Assembly: GCA_015234425.1 (NCBI GenBank)
Contig: JADGNE010000064.1
Location: 1-64,000, forward strand
Reading direction: 5' to 3'
Length of the DNA stretch: 64,000 bases
Source: Devosia sp.
Lineage (GTDB): Bacteria; Pseudomonadota; Alphaproteobacteria; Rhizobiales; Devosiaceae
Under the pieces are notes generated by a model that saw only the letters and a list, made by a program, of their open reading frames with translations, was not told the origin of the DNA and did not search any database. This document shows positions 17,886-26,763 of the stretch, piece after piece (the stretch's first letter is position 1; each line of letters begins with the position of its first letter). The translations under genes and the position numbers were made by a program.

Positions 17886-18686
17886 ATGATCCGGCAGCTG
17901 CGCATCCTCCTGCTCCTCGTCAAAATGCACATCCGTTCGCAGATGGAATATCGCGGCGCGTTCTGGCTCGACCGCTTCGCGCAGATCCTTTCCTATGGCA
18001 GCGTCTTCGCCACCATCGCGATATTGCTGGCCCGGTTTGAAACCCTTGGCGGGTGGAATTTTCCTGAGCTGGCGCTGCTCTTCAGCTTCCAGCTCCTCGC
18101 CTATTCGCTTGGGGCGGCGATGAGTTTCGTGCAGCTGCGCAATATAGAAATTCTGGTTCGGCTCGGGACCTATGACACATTGCTGGTCAAGCCCTTCAGC
18201 CCCTGGGCCTATATCGTCTTCTCCGGCCTGAACATTGGCTATGTCGGCCATATCATCCTCGCCGGGGCGCTGATGGCCTGGGCCGTCGCGGCCGTCGATT
18301 TCTCGTGGTCGGTCAGTGCTGCGCTCTATCTGGTTGGGGCAGTGATCAGCGCCACCCTGCTCACTGCGGCTATCATCACCATGATCGGGGCGACGGCGCT
18401 GATCTGGGTACGGTCCAACCATCTGTTCTCGATATTCTTCGGCTTCTGGGAGCTGACCCGCTACCCGCTCAACATCCTGCCCGGCGGTATTCAGATTATC
18501 CTCATCACCGCCGTGCCGCTGGCCCTGACAAGCTCGGTTCCGGTCGGCGCCATGCTGGGCAAGCCTATTCCCATATTGGGGGACTGGGCCGGACCCGTCG
18601 CCCTCCTGGCCGGGCCGGCCTGGGTTCTGCTCGCGATGGCGCACTGGCGTTATGCCACCGGCAAATATCAGGGTGCGGGCGGCTGA
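17886..18686 (+). CDS. ABC-2 exporter permease 2
   Basis: About 266 aa, six hydrophobic segments, starting two bases after the previous stop. FRSQMEYR-like MHIRSQMEYRGAFWLDRFAQ at the N-terminus and FWELTRYPLNILPGGIQ in the C-terminal half are typical of the COG3694-type partner permease. It is the last gene of the exporter operon. Confidence 0.85.
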   Translation: MIRQLRILLLLVKMHIRSQMEYRGAFWLDRFAQILSYGSVFATIAILLARFETLGGWNFPELALLFSFQLLAYSLGAAMSFVQLRNIEILVRLGTYDTLLVKPFSPWAYIVFSGLNIGYVGHIILAGALMAWAVAAVDFSWSVSAALYLVGAVISATLLTAAIITMIGATALIWVRSNHLFSIFFGFWELTRYPLNILPGGIQIILITAVPLALTSSVPVGAMLGKPIPILGDWAGPVALLAGPAWVLLAMAHWRYATGKYQGAGG

Positions 18687-18783
18687 GTTGTCGCGCAGTT
18701 CGGGGGTGTGTCATTGGACGGAATGGCGTGCCGGATGGCTGCTGGAAGCCATTTTGTACTTCCCCCGCGCGCGCCGGCAAACT

Positions 18784-18847
18784 ATAGGTTTGGAACCTAT
18801 TTTCGACCGCAGGGATTCCGGAGGAACAAGTGCTCCGGAGCGCTTGT
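18784..18847. other. two inverted repeats between exporter operon and complex I gene
   Basis: ATAGGTT/AACCTAT (18784-18800, three-base loop, followed by TTTT) and ACAAGTGCTC/GAGCGCTTGT (18826-18847, with one G-T pair). The first may terminate the exporter operon; the second may be in the leader of the next gene. Confidence 0.35.
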
Positions 18848-18882
18848 CGTAATTCGATGTCGCATCGTTTAGAGGACTTTGC

Positions 18883-19188
18883 ATGACCGCCCGCATCTAC
18901 CGCCCTTCCCGTAACGTGATGCAATCTGGCCGGGGCAAATCCAAGAGCTGGGTTCTTGTCCATGAGGCTGCGGCTCCCCGTAGCATCGACCCGCTCATGG
19001 GCTATACCAGCAGCGCCGACACGACCCAGCAGGTCCGCCTGTCGTTCGACAGCCAGGAAGAAGCCGAGGCTTATGCCCAGCGCAATGGCATCGAATACAC
19101 CGTGCAGCCGGCGCATGACACGACGCCCAAGAAGGTCAGCTATCCGGACAATTTCCGGTCCGACCGCCGGACGCCCTGGACACATTAA
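18883..19188 (+). CDS. NDUFS4-like complex I accessory subunit
   Basis: 101 aa. It opens MTARIYRPSRNVMQSGRGKS and contains WVLVHEA, DPLMGYTSSADTTQQVRLSF and YPDNF. This is the ETC complex I conserved-region family, homologous to mitochondrial NDUFS4/18 kDa and typical of alphaproteobacteria. It stabilises the N-module of NADH:quinone oxidoreductase on the cytoplasmic side. It is a single gene away from any nuo operon, which is usual, with a strong terminator just downstream. Confidence 0.92.
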   Translation: MTARIYRPSRNVMQSGRGKSKSWVLVHEAAAPRSIDPLMGYTSSADTTQQVRLSFDSQEEAEAYAQRNGIEYTVQPAHDTTPKKVSYPDNFRSDRRTPWTH

Positions 19189-19212
19189 GTCCCTTACAGA
19201 TTGAATCCGACA

Positions 19213-19246
19213 AGCGCTGCAAGTGATTGCAGCGCTTTTTGTTTTC
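19213..19246 (+). terminator. intrinsic terminator after the complex I gene
   Basis: Perfect 9-bp stem AGCGCTGCA (19213-19221) and TGCAGCGCT (19228-19236), six-base loop, followed by TTTTGTTTTC. A textbook Rho-independent terminator. Confidence 0.9.
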
Positions 19247-19315
19247 GCCTTCTTTCTGCTTTCAACGCGACTATGATCGGAAGACCCTCAGGCTCATACC
19301 TCCGGAGCGCTCCCG

Positions 19316-20182
19316 ATGAACTTTCGTCCGCTGCTTGTCGCACTTGCCCTCGCCGGTATCGCTGCCGCCCCTGCCCATGCGGCCCCCGTCCTTTGGAAAG
19401 TCAGCGACGCGGACAGCTCCATCTGGCTGTTCGGCTCCATCCATCTGCTGCCCGAGGACACGGAGTGGCGCACCGACACGCTCAACAAGCTGCTGACCAA
19501 GGCGGACCGGGTCTATTTTGAAACCGACCTCGGGCCCGAGGCGCAGCCGGAGATCATGGCGCTGACCATGGAGCATGGCTTTGCGACGGACGGCCGATTG
19601 CTCAATGCCAGGATCGACGCCGAGCTGATGCAGAAGGTCCGGGATGCGGCCGAGCTCTACGGGGTGCCAGTGCCGACCCTTCTGGCCATGCGTCCCTGGC
19701 TGGCGGCGAGCACGATCTCGGTGACGGCGCTGATGCAGGCCGGGTACGATCCCAATCTGGGGGTAGATCTCGTTCTGCAACAAGAGGTTGAGCGGGAGCG
19801 ACAGGGCTATCTCGAGACCGCAGCGGAGCAGATCGGCTTCCTCGCCGGGGAGGATGAGACCAGCGAAGTGGAGATGCTGGCCGGAACGCTGGCGGAGGCG
19901 GATCGCCTGGTCGAGATGCTCGACGAGATGATGGCCGCCTGGGTGACGGGCAATCCCGAGGAACTGGCGGATCTGTTCATGGCTGACGCCGGGGCCTATG
20001 GCGAGGCCTTCATCGACATCCTCATCAACCAGCGCAATGAGAACTGGACGGCGGAGATCGAGACCATGCTGACCGAGAACGAGGAGGCCCTGCTGGTGGT
20101 CGGCGCAGGCCATCTCCTGGGCGAGACGAGCGTCGTTAAGTTATTGGAAGATAAGGGTTTTACTGCAGAGCGCGTGCAGTAG
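19316..20182 (+). CDS. TraB/GumN-family periplasmic protein
   Basis: 288 aa with a clear signal peptide ending AHAA. The two conserved motifs of the TraB/PrgY/GumN family are present: SIWLFGSIHLLP near residue 40 and LVVGAGHLLGE near residue 265. The family is proposed to be a metal-dependent protease or erythromycin-esterase-like fold; its role in bacteria is not settled. It is convergent with the dehydrogenase gene at 20217. Confidence 0.85.
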   Translation: MNFRPLLVALALAGIAAAPAHAAPVLWKVSDADSSIWLFGSIHLLPEDTEWRTDTLNKLLTKADRVYFETDLGPEAQPEIMALTMEHGFATDGRLLNARIDAELMQKVRDAAELYGVPVPTLLAMRPWLAASTISVTALMQAGYDPNLGVDLVLQQEVERERQGYLETAAEQIGFLAGEDETSEVEMLAGTLAEADRLVEMLDEMMAAWVTGNPEELADLFMADAGAYGEAFIDILINQRNENWTAEIETMLTENEEALLVVGAGHLLGETSVVKLLEDKGFTAERVQ

Positions 20183-20184
20183 GA

Positions 20185-20209
20185 GCCGCCCAGCCGAGGG
20201 CCGGGCGGC
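20185..20209. terminator. bidirectional hairpin between convergent genes
   Basis: GCCGCCC (20185-20191) and GGGCGGC (20203-20209) form the outer stem, and GCC/GGC can extend it around a GAG loop with one mismatch. It lies between the TraB stop and the dehydrogenase stop. Confidence 0.55.
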
Positions 20210-20216
20210 ATAGAGA

Positions 20217-21368
20217 TCAGACCTCGCTGAAGCGGGTCCAGCGGCTGTCGTTCTGGCTGGACTTCACCGAGGCAGCGATAAACTGCATGCCTTCGACACC
20301 GTCGGCCATTGAAGGCAGAAGGGCTTCATATTCGGCGCCATCGCCGCGGATGACCGCGGCAAACTGCGAGTAGATGGTCGCGAACGCTTCGAGATAGCCT
20401 TCCGGGTGACCGGTAGGGATACGCACGTTCATCGAGGCAGCCGGAGCGCTGGAGATCGAGCCGCCACGGGTCAGCAACTGCTTGGGCTTACCGAATTCGG
20501 TGAACCACATGTAGTTCGGATTGTCCTGACGCCACTCGAGACCACCCTTTTCACCATAGACGCGCAACTGCAGGCCGTTTTCGCAACCCGGAGCCACCTG
20601 GCTGGCCCAGAGCATACCCTTCGCACCCCCTTCGAAGCGGAGCATGATGTGTACGTTATCATCAAGCTGGCGGCCGGGGACAAATGCAGTCAAGTCCGCA
20701 GCAACTGCTTCGGTTTTCAGGCCGGTGACGAAGCGGGCGAGGTTGTAGGCGTGGGTACCGATATCGCCGATGCAGCCGCCAGCGCCGGACCGGGCGGGGT
20801 CGGTACGCCAGGCGGCCTGCTTGTTATCGTCGCCGGTCGGCTCGGTGAGCCATTCCTGCGGGTACTCGGCCTGGACGACACGGATCTTGCCGAGGGCGCC
20901 GGCTGCGATCATGTCGCGGGCCTGACGGATCAGCGGATAGCCGGTGTAGTTGTGGGTGAGCAGGAATTTCGCGCCGTTTTTCGGCTGGATTTCCAGCAAC
21001 TTACGAGCATCCTCGATGGTCGAGGTGATCGGCTTGTCGCAGATCACATGGATGCCGGCTTCGAGGAAGGCCTTGGCGGGGCCGAAGTGCATGTGGTTGG
21101 GCGTGACGATGGAAACCGCCTGGATACCGTCCGGGCGAGCCGCTTCGGCGCGGGCCATTTCCTCGTAGGAAGTATAGATGCGGTCTTCGGCGAGGCCGAG
21201 ATTTTTCCCTGATTCCAGAGCCACTTCCGGGCGGGAGGACAGGGCGCCGGCGACGAGTTCATAGTCTCCGTCAAGCCGCGCTGCGATGCGGTGAACGTAG
21301 CCGATGAAGGCTCCCGTGCCGCCGCCGACCATGCCAAGGCGAATGCGCTTTGCGCCGTTTTCAGCCAT
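20217..21368 (-). CDS. Gfo/Idh/MocA-family oxidoreductase A
   Basis: About 383 aa NAD(P)-dependent sugar dehydrogenase. The Rossmann motif is GMVGGGTGAFIGYVHR, the catalytic lysine is in VICDKPITST and the active-site block is GGCIGDIGTHAYNLARFVTG. I chose ATG 21368; an upstream start at 21413 would add non-conserved residues before the Rossmann strand. It is the last gene of the leftward sugar operon. A likely role is oxidising or reducing C3 of a sugar or glycoside taken up by the linked ABC importer (inference). Confidence 0.85.
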   Translation of the reverse strand: MAENGAKRIRLGMVGGGTGAFIGYVHRIAARLDGDYELVAGALSSRPEVALESGKNLGLAEDRIYTSYEEMARAEAARPDGIQAVSIVTPNHMHFGPAKAFLEAGIHVICDKPITSTIEDARKLLEIQPKNGAKFLLTHNYTGYPLIRQARDMIAAGALGKIRVVQAEYPQEWLTEPTGDDNKQAAWRTDPARSGAGGCIGDIGTHAYNLARFVTGLKTEAVAADLTAFVPGRQLDDNVHIMLRFEGGAKGMLWASQVAPGCENGLQLRVYGEKGGLEWRQDNPNYMWFTEFGKPKQLLTRGGSISSAPAASMNVRIPTGHPEGYLEAFATIYSQFAAVIRGDGAEYEALLPSMADGVEGMQFIAASVKSSQNDSRWTRFSEV

Positions 21369-21457
21369 TTTGCGTGTCCTTAATGCTGCAATTGGGTAGC
21401 AGACTGTTAGCATCGAGCAAGCCTGCGACGAGAATACGTCACAGACCTGCTAACGGC

Positions 21458-22513
21458 TCAGCTCAGGCCGAGCATCTTGCGGTTGGCCGCCTGATCGGTG
21501 CCGCCGCTGGCGAAATCGTCGAAGGCCTTTTCCGTGACGCGGATGATGTAGCTCTTGATGAACTCGGCACCCTCGCGCGCACCGTCTTCGGGGTGCTTGA
21601 TGGCGCATTCCCATTCGAGCACCGCCCAGCCGTCGAAATCATTGGCGGTCAGCTTGGCGAAGATGGCTGGGAAATCGACCTGACCATCGCCGATCGAGCG
21701 GAAGCGCCCTGCCCGGTCTACCCAGGACTGGAAGCCACCATAGACGCCCTGACGGCCGGTGGGGTTGAACTCGGCATCCTTGACGTGGAACGCCTTGATG
21801 CGGTCCTTGTAGATGTCGATGAAGTCGAGATAGTTCAGCTGCTGCAGAACGAAATGGCTGGGATCGTAGAGGATGTTGGCGCGCGGGTGGTTGTTCACGC
21901 GCTCGAGGAACATTTCGAAGGAAATGCCATCGTGCAGGTCCTCTCCGGGGTGGATTTCGTAGCAGACGTCGACGCCGGCATCATCAAAGGCATTCAGGAT
22001 CGGCGTCCAGCGGCGGGCCAGTTCATCGAAGGCTTCTTCGACGAGGCCTGCGGGGCGCTGCGGCCACGGATAGACATAGGGCCATGCAAGGGCGCCGGAG
22101 AAGGTGGCGTGGGCCTTGAGGCCGAGGTTCTGGGAAGCCTTGGCGGCATTCTTGAGCGTCTGGACGGCCCATTCCTGACGGGCCTTGGGATTGCCATGCA
22201 CAGCGGCCGGGGCGAAACCATCGAATGCGGTGTCATAGGCCGGATGAACGGCGACGAGCTGGCCCTGAAGGTGGGTGGAAAGCTCGGTGATCTCGAGACC
22301 GTGGCTATTGACGATGCCCTTGATCTCGTCCGCATAGGTCTTTGAATTGGCGGCCTTTTCGAGATCGATAAAGCTCGAGACCCAGGTCGGGATCTGAACG
22401 CCCTTGTAGCCGAGGCCGGCAGCCCAGCGGCAGATATTGTCCAGAGTGTCGAACGGCGCAGTGTCGCCGGCAAACTGGGCCAGAAAAATTGCGGGCCCCT
22501 TGATGGTGCGCAT
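21458..22513 (-). CDS. TIM-barrel sugar-phosphate isomerase/epimerase-like protein A
   Basis: 351 aa, AP-endonuclease-2/xylose-isomerase-like barrel. Metal-binding residues are visible in CYEIHPGEDLHD, ILYDPSHFVLQQLNYLDFI, AFHVKDAEF and WAVLEWECAIKHPEDGAREG. Members isomerise, epimerise, or perform elimination or hydration on keto-sugars. It lies between the two dehydrogenase genes in the same operon. The strong conservation around YVYPWPQRP suggests a specialised subfamily that I cannot name. Confidence 0.8.
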   Translation of the reverse strand: MRTIKGPAIFLAQFAGDTAPFDTLDNICRWAAGLGYKGVQIPTWVSSFIDLEKAANSKTYADEIKGIVNSHGLEITELSTHLQGQLVAVHPAYDTAFDGFAPAAVHGNPKARQEWAVQTLKNAAKASQNLGLKAHATFSGALAWPYVYPWPQRPAGLVEEAFDELARRWTPILNAFDDAGVDVCYEIHPGEDLHDGISFEMFLERVNNHPRANILYDPSHFVLQQLNYLDFIDIYKDRIKAFHVKDAEFNPTGRQGVYGGFQSWVDRAGRFRSIGDGQVDFPAIFAKLTANDFDGWAVLEWECAIKHPEDGAREGAEFIKSYIIRVTEKAFDDFASGGTDQAANRKMLGLS

Positions 22514-22677
22514 GAATTTTCTCCTCTCTACGGCCCGTCGGCAGTGGCGCCGCAGACCTTATCCTCAGCGCGGGTCTGATGCCCGCATAGACGAAAACGG
22601 GCGGCGGATTCCCGCCGCCCGGTTCAATTCAACTCACTCTTGACCAGTGCTTTGCACGTGTCAATGAGGTACGTCCA

Positions 22678-23820
22678 TCAGGCCTTTAGCAGTGCCCGTG
22701 CCTCGTCAGGACCGAGCGCCAGCGGACGCTCGCAGGTGGTGGTCAGGGTGAGAACTTCACCGCTTGCACCGGCCCGCAGCAGACCGTCGAGCACTTCAAT
22801 GACGTGCAGCGCGACATCAAGACCGCAGCGCGCGGGCGCCCCGGTTTCGATGGACGCCATCATGTCGGCAAGACCTGCAGCGCGATAATTGGCGCGCGGC
22901 ACCGGCTTGTCGAGATCCTGGTTGGCCTTGCCGAACGGATGCTCCCAAGGGGTGACCGGGGTCCGGGTGCCGTCGATGCTGGCGGTGATGAGATCGCCGC
23001 CGAAGAAGTTCGGATCGGGCACAAAGATGGAGCCATCGGTGCCGTAGAGCTCGATGTTGTGGTGGCCGTGAGCCGCCACGTCCCAGCTGGCGCCGACAGT
23101 GACGATAGCGCCGTTGTGGAACTCGAGAACGCCATGGATCGTCGTGGGCGTGCCGACCTTGATGACGCTGCCCTTGAACGGGCCATCAGCGGTGACCGTG
23201 CGCTCGGCACGGGCCATGTTGGTGAAGGCCGAGAGGCGCTTGACCGGGCCGAGCAGATGGATCAGCTCGGTGACATAATAGGGGCCGAGATCGAGGATCG
23301 GGCCGCCGCCGGGCTGGAAGAAGAAGTCCGGATTGGGGTGCCAGTGCTCCATGCCGCGGCTCATCACGTGGGTGGTGCCGCTCATGATCTTGCCGAGCTT
23401 GCCACTGTCGATGATGTCGCGCGCCTGCTGGTGGGCGCCGCCGAGGAAGGTATCGGGAGCCGAACCGACCTTGAGGCCACGCTCGTCGGCTGCCTTCTTG
23501 AGAGCAAGGCCCTCTTCAACCGAAAGCACGAACGGCTTTTCGGAATAGGCGTGCTTGCCGGCCGAGATGATGTCGGAGGACACGGAATAATGGGTGGCCG
23601 GGATGGTGAGATTGACGATGACGTCGATCTCGCTGTTCTTGAGCAGCTCATCCGGGGTCTGGGCGGCAACGCCGAACTCGTCGGCGCGCAGCTTGGCGGC
23701 TTCCGGGCGGATGTCCGCAACGGCGCGAACCTCGAGCCCCTTGAACAGGGGCGCGAGGCGCAGATAGGCACCAGAAATATTGCCGGCACCCATGATGCCG
23801 ACGCCATAGGTCTTTGCCAT
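22678..23820 (-). CDS. Gfo/Idh/MocA-family oxidoreductase B
   Basis: 380 aa. The Rossmann motif is GVGIMGAGNISGAYLRLAPL, the catalytic lysine is in AYSEKPFVLSVEEGL and the substrate block is GGGPILDLGPYYVTELIHLL, with GPYY where paralogue A has GTHAY. So the two dehydrogenases are from different branches and probably act on different steps. It starts three bases after the stop of the next upstream TIM-barrel gene. Confidence 0.85.
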   Translation of the reverse strand: MAKTYGVGIMGAGNISGAYLRLAPLFKGLEVRAVADIRPEAAKLRADEFGVAAQTPDELLKNSEIDVIVNLTIPATHYSVSSDIISAGKHAYSEKPFVLSVEEGLALKKAADERGLKVGSAPDTFLGGAHQQARDIIDSGKLGKIMSGTTHVMSRGMEHWHPNPDFFFQPGGGPILDLGPYYVTELIHLLGPVKRLSAFTNMARAERTVTADGPFKGSVIKVGTPTTIHGVLEFHNGAIVTVGASWDVAAHGHHNIELYGTDGSIFVPDPNFFGGDLITASIDGTRTPVTPWEHPFGKANQDLDKPVPRANYRAAGLADMMASIETGAPARCGLDVALHVIEVLDGLLRAGASGEVLTLTTTCERPLALGPDEARALLKA

Positions 23821-23823
23821 GGC

Positions 23824-24573
23824 TTAGACTCCGAAGCTCTTGAGGGTGTCCATCGAACGGCGCGCGAAGCGGATCGCGTCGGCGGGCTTGTCGTGCTCGA
23901 GAACGAAATAGCGGGCCTTGGTCTTGGACTGAACCTGACCGATCAGGGTCTTCCAGTCGAGCGTGCCGTGACCGACGTCGGCCCAGCCGTCTTCATCGGC
24001 GTTCTCGCCGGCAGGGGCAATGTCCTTGACGTGGACGGCAGTGATGCGGCTGCCCAGCTTGTCGAGCCAGAAGAGCGGGTCTTCATTGGCCTTGACCACC
24101 CAGGCGAGGTCCATTTCCCACTGCGTGTCCGGGGAGGCGTCGAGGATCAGCTCCATCGGCGTCTTGCCATTGGCATCCCTGGAGAATTCCCAATGGTGGT
24201 TGTGATAGCCAAAGCCCTTGCCGGCTGCCTTGAAGGCAGCGGCGACCTTGGCCAGGCCCTCGGCGAAATGCTGCCAGTCGCCCATGCCGATACGGAAGGC
24301 TTCGGACGGCGGCGCCGGGCAGTAGACGGTGTCGATGCCAACGGTCTCAACGATGCGCAGGGCCTCGTCGGTGTTTTCCAGCTGAGCGAAGCCCATGTGG
24401 GCGGTCGGCATGGTGAGGCCGGCATTCTTGAGGCTCTGGGCCAGCGCGGCGGGGTCGGCAAACTGACCACCCCAACCTTCGACCTGGGTATAGCCGAGAC
24501 CGCTGAGGGTCTTGAGAGTGTCATCCAGCGACGCCTCATTGCGTGCACTGTAAAGCTGATAAGAGAAGTCCAT
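23824..24573 (-). CDS. TIM-barrel sugar-phosphate isomerase/epimerase-like protein B
   Basis: 249 aa. Its N-terminus MDFSYQLYSARNEASLDDTL and motifs FGYHNHHWEF, WEMDLAWVVKA, AVHVKDIAP and YFVLEHDKPAD match the short xylose-isomerase-like barrel often annotated as sugar phosphate isomerase. It is coupled to dehydrogenase B (three-base gap) and separated from the ATPase gene by a hairpin-bearing 168-base gap. Confidence 0.82.
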   Translation of the reverse strand: MDFSYQLYSARNEASLDDTLKTLSGLGYTQVEGWGGQFADPAALAQSLKNAGLTMPTAHMGFAQLENTDEALRIVETVGIDTVYCPAPPSEAFRIGMGDWQHFAEGLAKVAAAFKAAGKGFGYHNHHWEFSRDANGKTPMELILDASPDTQWEMDLAWVVKANEDPLFWLDKLGSRITAVHVKDIAPAGENADEDGWADVGHGTLDWKTLIGQVQSKTKARYFVLEHDKPADAIRFARRSMDTLKSFGV

Positions 24574-24704
24574 CGTTGGCCCCGTCCAATAATTAAAATG
24601 CGGCCTCGCATCGCGGGGAGAGTTCTATGCCAGGCACAAAACCATGTCCTGCCGAAATGCCAGACCGATTACCGCAAAGGTAAGGATTTGCCGCCGAAGC
24701 GGCA

Positions 24705-24730
24705 GTGCGGCGCCCTGGTGGACGCCGCAC
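24705..24730 (-). other. hairpin between the ATPase and catabolic genes
   Basis: Perfect 8-bp arms GTGCGGCG (24705-24712) and CGCCGCAC (24723-24730). A second small stem (CCGC/GCGG near 24691-24702) lies beside it. In the operon direction it comes just after the ATPase stop and may set relative levels of transport and catabolic transcripts. Confidence 0.5.
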
Positions 24731-24741
24731 GGTTTGAAAAA

Positions 24742-25824
24742 TCAGAGACGGTTTTCCGTCTGTGCATCGAACAGCGAACCGCGCGCGATATCGAAGCCGA
24801 GCGTGACCTCGTCGCCGACGTTGAGTTCGATGTCGCTCGAGCAGCGGAAGGTGACCGAGACGCCGGCAACCTTGGTCCAGGCGAGGGTCTCCGAGCCCAT
24901 GGGCTCGACGATCTCGATCTCGGCCTGGGTGGTGAACGGCGAGCCCTGCGCGGCCTCTCCAAGGAAGATGTGCTCGGGGCGAACGCCGAGAACGGCCTTG
25001 GTCGGCCCCTTTACACCCACTGCGAACTCATAGGAGCCGACCGGGATGCTGGTGCCATCTTCAGCGGTGAAGGTGGCGCCATCCAGCGTGCCGTTGATGA
25101 AGTTCATCGACGGCGAACCGATGAAGCCCGCCACGTAGAGATTGACCGGCTTGTTGTAGATGGTGTGCGGATCAGCCAGCTGCTGGATCACACCATTCTT
25201 CATGATGGCGATGCGGTCAGCGAGCGTCAGCGCCTCGATCTGGTCGTGAGTGACGTAGATCATGGTGTTCTTCAGGCGCTGGTGAAGGCGCTTGATTTCA
25301 ACACGCAGGTCGCTGCGCAGCTTGGCGTCGAGGTTGGACAGCGGCTCGTCGAAGAGGAAGACATCCACGTCGCGCACAAGGGCACGGCCGATGGCGACGC
25401 GCTGGCGCTGGCCACCGGAGAGGTTGGCCGGCTTGCGCTGCAGCAGCGGCTCGATCTGCAGGATTTCGGCGGCGCGCTTGACGCGCTTTTCGATCTCGTC
25501 CTTGGCCATGCCGGCGACGCGGAGGCCAAAGGAGAGGTTCCGCTCGACCGTCATCTGCGGATAGAGCGCATAGGACTGGAACACCATGCCGATGCCGCGG
25601 TCCTTGGGCTCTTCCCAGGTGACATTCTTGCCGTTGATGAAGATCTGCCCGTCGGACACTTCGAGCAGGCCGGCAATGCAGTTGAGCAGGGTCGACTTGC
25701 CACAGCCGGACGGCCCGAGCAGCACGATGAACTCACCCTGGGCGATGTCGAGATTGAGGTTCTCGAGCACCTTCACATTGCCGAAATTGAGCGAGAGATC
25801 TTTGATGGAAACGCTGGGTTGCAT
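24742..25824 (-). CDS. sugar ABC importer ATPase (UgpC/MsmK type)
   Basis: 360 aa. Walker A GPSGCGKST is at residues 37-45, the signature is LSGGQRQRVAIGRALV and Walker B is VFLFDEPLSNLDAKL. The C-terminal TOBE domain ends SLFDAQTENRL. This is the carbohydrate CUT1-class ATPase working with the two permeases just upstream. It starts six bases after the upstream permease stop. Confidence 0.92.
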   Translation of the reverse strand: MQPSVSIKDLSLNFGNVKVLENLNLDIAQGEFIVLLGPSGCGKSTLLNCIAGLLEVSDGQIFINGKNVTWEEPKDRGIGMVFQSYALYPQMTVERNLSFGLRVAGMAKDEIEKRVKRAAEILQIEPLLQRKPANLSGGQRQRVAIGRALVRDVDVFLFDEPLSNLDAKLRSDLRVEIKRLHQRLKNTMIYVTHDQIEALTLADRIAIMKNGVIQQLADPHTIYNKPVNLYVAGFIGSPSMNFINGTLDGATFTAEDGTSIPVGSYEFAVGVKGPTKAVLGVRPEHIFLGEAAQGSPFTTQAEIEIVEPMGSETLAWTKVAGVSVTFRCSSDIELNVGDEVTLGFDIARGSLFDAQTENRL

Positions 25825-25830
25825 GGTGGT

Positions 25831-26763
25831 TTATCCCTTCACGGCGCCAGCGGCCACGCCGCGAACGAACAGCTTGCCGGAGACAAAGTAGACAATCAGG
25901 GGCACGAGGCCGGTGAGCACGGTTGCCGCCATGTTGACGTTGTACTCGGGGGTGCCCTGGGCAGAGTTGACGATGTTGTTAAGCTGGACCGTCATCGGCT
26001 GGTTGTGCGTGCCGGCAAAGACGGCGCCGAACAGGAAGTCGTTCCAGATGCCGGTGATCTGCAGGATCAGCGCAACCACGAAGATCGGCAGCGACATGGG
26101 CAGCATGATCTCGAAGAAAATGCGCCAGAACCCTGCCCCATCGACGCGCGCAGCCTTGAACAGCTCCTGCGGCAGCGACGCAAAGTAATTGCGGAACAGC
26201 AGGGTCAGAATGGGCATGCCGAAAATGGTGTGGATGAGGATGACGGCTTCGAGCTTGCCGAAGATGCCGAGCTCACGGGTGATCATCACCAGCGGATAGA
26301 GCATCACCTGATAGGGGATGAACGAGCCGAAGATGAGGATGGCAAAGAAGATTTCCGAGCCCTTGAAGCGCCAGTTGACCAGGGCATAGCCGTTGATCGC
26401 GGCGATGAAGATCGAGACGATCGTGGACGGAATGGTGATCCTGACCGAGTTCCAGAAACCTGGGGCCAGACCATTACAGGTCAGGCCGGTACAGGCGCTG
26501 GTCCAGGCTCGCGTCCAGGCGTCGAAATTGATCTGGTTCGGCAGCGCGAAAATCGAGCCGAAACGGATTTCCGGCATGGTCTTGAACGAGGTCGAGACCA
26601 TCACATAGAGCGGGAACAGGAAGTAGAGCGAGAAGAAGATCAGGGTGGAGTAGATCATGATCTTCTTCGGGGTGAAGAAGGGCTTTGGCCTGGGGCCACG
26701 CGGCTCAACGGCCTGGCCCGGTGCGACAGGCGCAGAACCGGTCATGGTTGCGGTCGTGCTCAT
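25831..26763 (-). CDS. sugar ABC importer permease (MalG type)
   Basis: 310 aa, six membrane segments, with an N-terminal cytoplasmic tail rich in Pro. The coupling loop is PQELFKAARVDGAGFWRIFF near residue 200. ATG 26763 overlaps the stop of the partner permease by four bases. A short Cys-bearing periplasmic segment (TSACTGLTCNGLAPGFW) between the first and second helices is like the glucose/mannose GtsC-type permeases. Confidence 0.9.
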   Translation of the reverse strand: MSTTATMTGSAPVAPGQAVEPRGPRPKPFFTPKKIMIYSTLIFFSLYFLFPLYVMVSTSFKTMPEIRFGSIFALPNQINFDAWTRAWTSACTGLTCNGLAPGFWNSVRITIPSTIVSIFIAAINGYALVNWRFKGSEIFFAILIFGSFIPYQVMLYPLVMITRELGIFGKLEAVILIHTIFGMPILTLLFRNYFASLPQELFKAARVDGAGFWRIFFEIMLPMSLPIFVVALILQITGIWNDFLFGAVFAGTHNQPMTVQLNNIVNSAQGTPEYNVNMAATVLTGLVPLIVYFVSGKLFVRGVAAGAVKG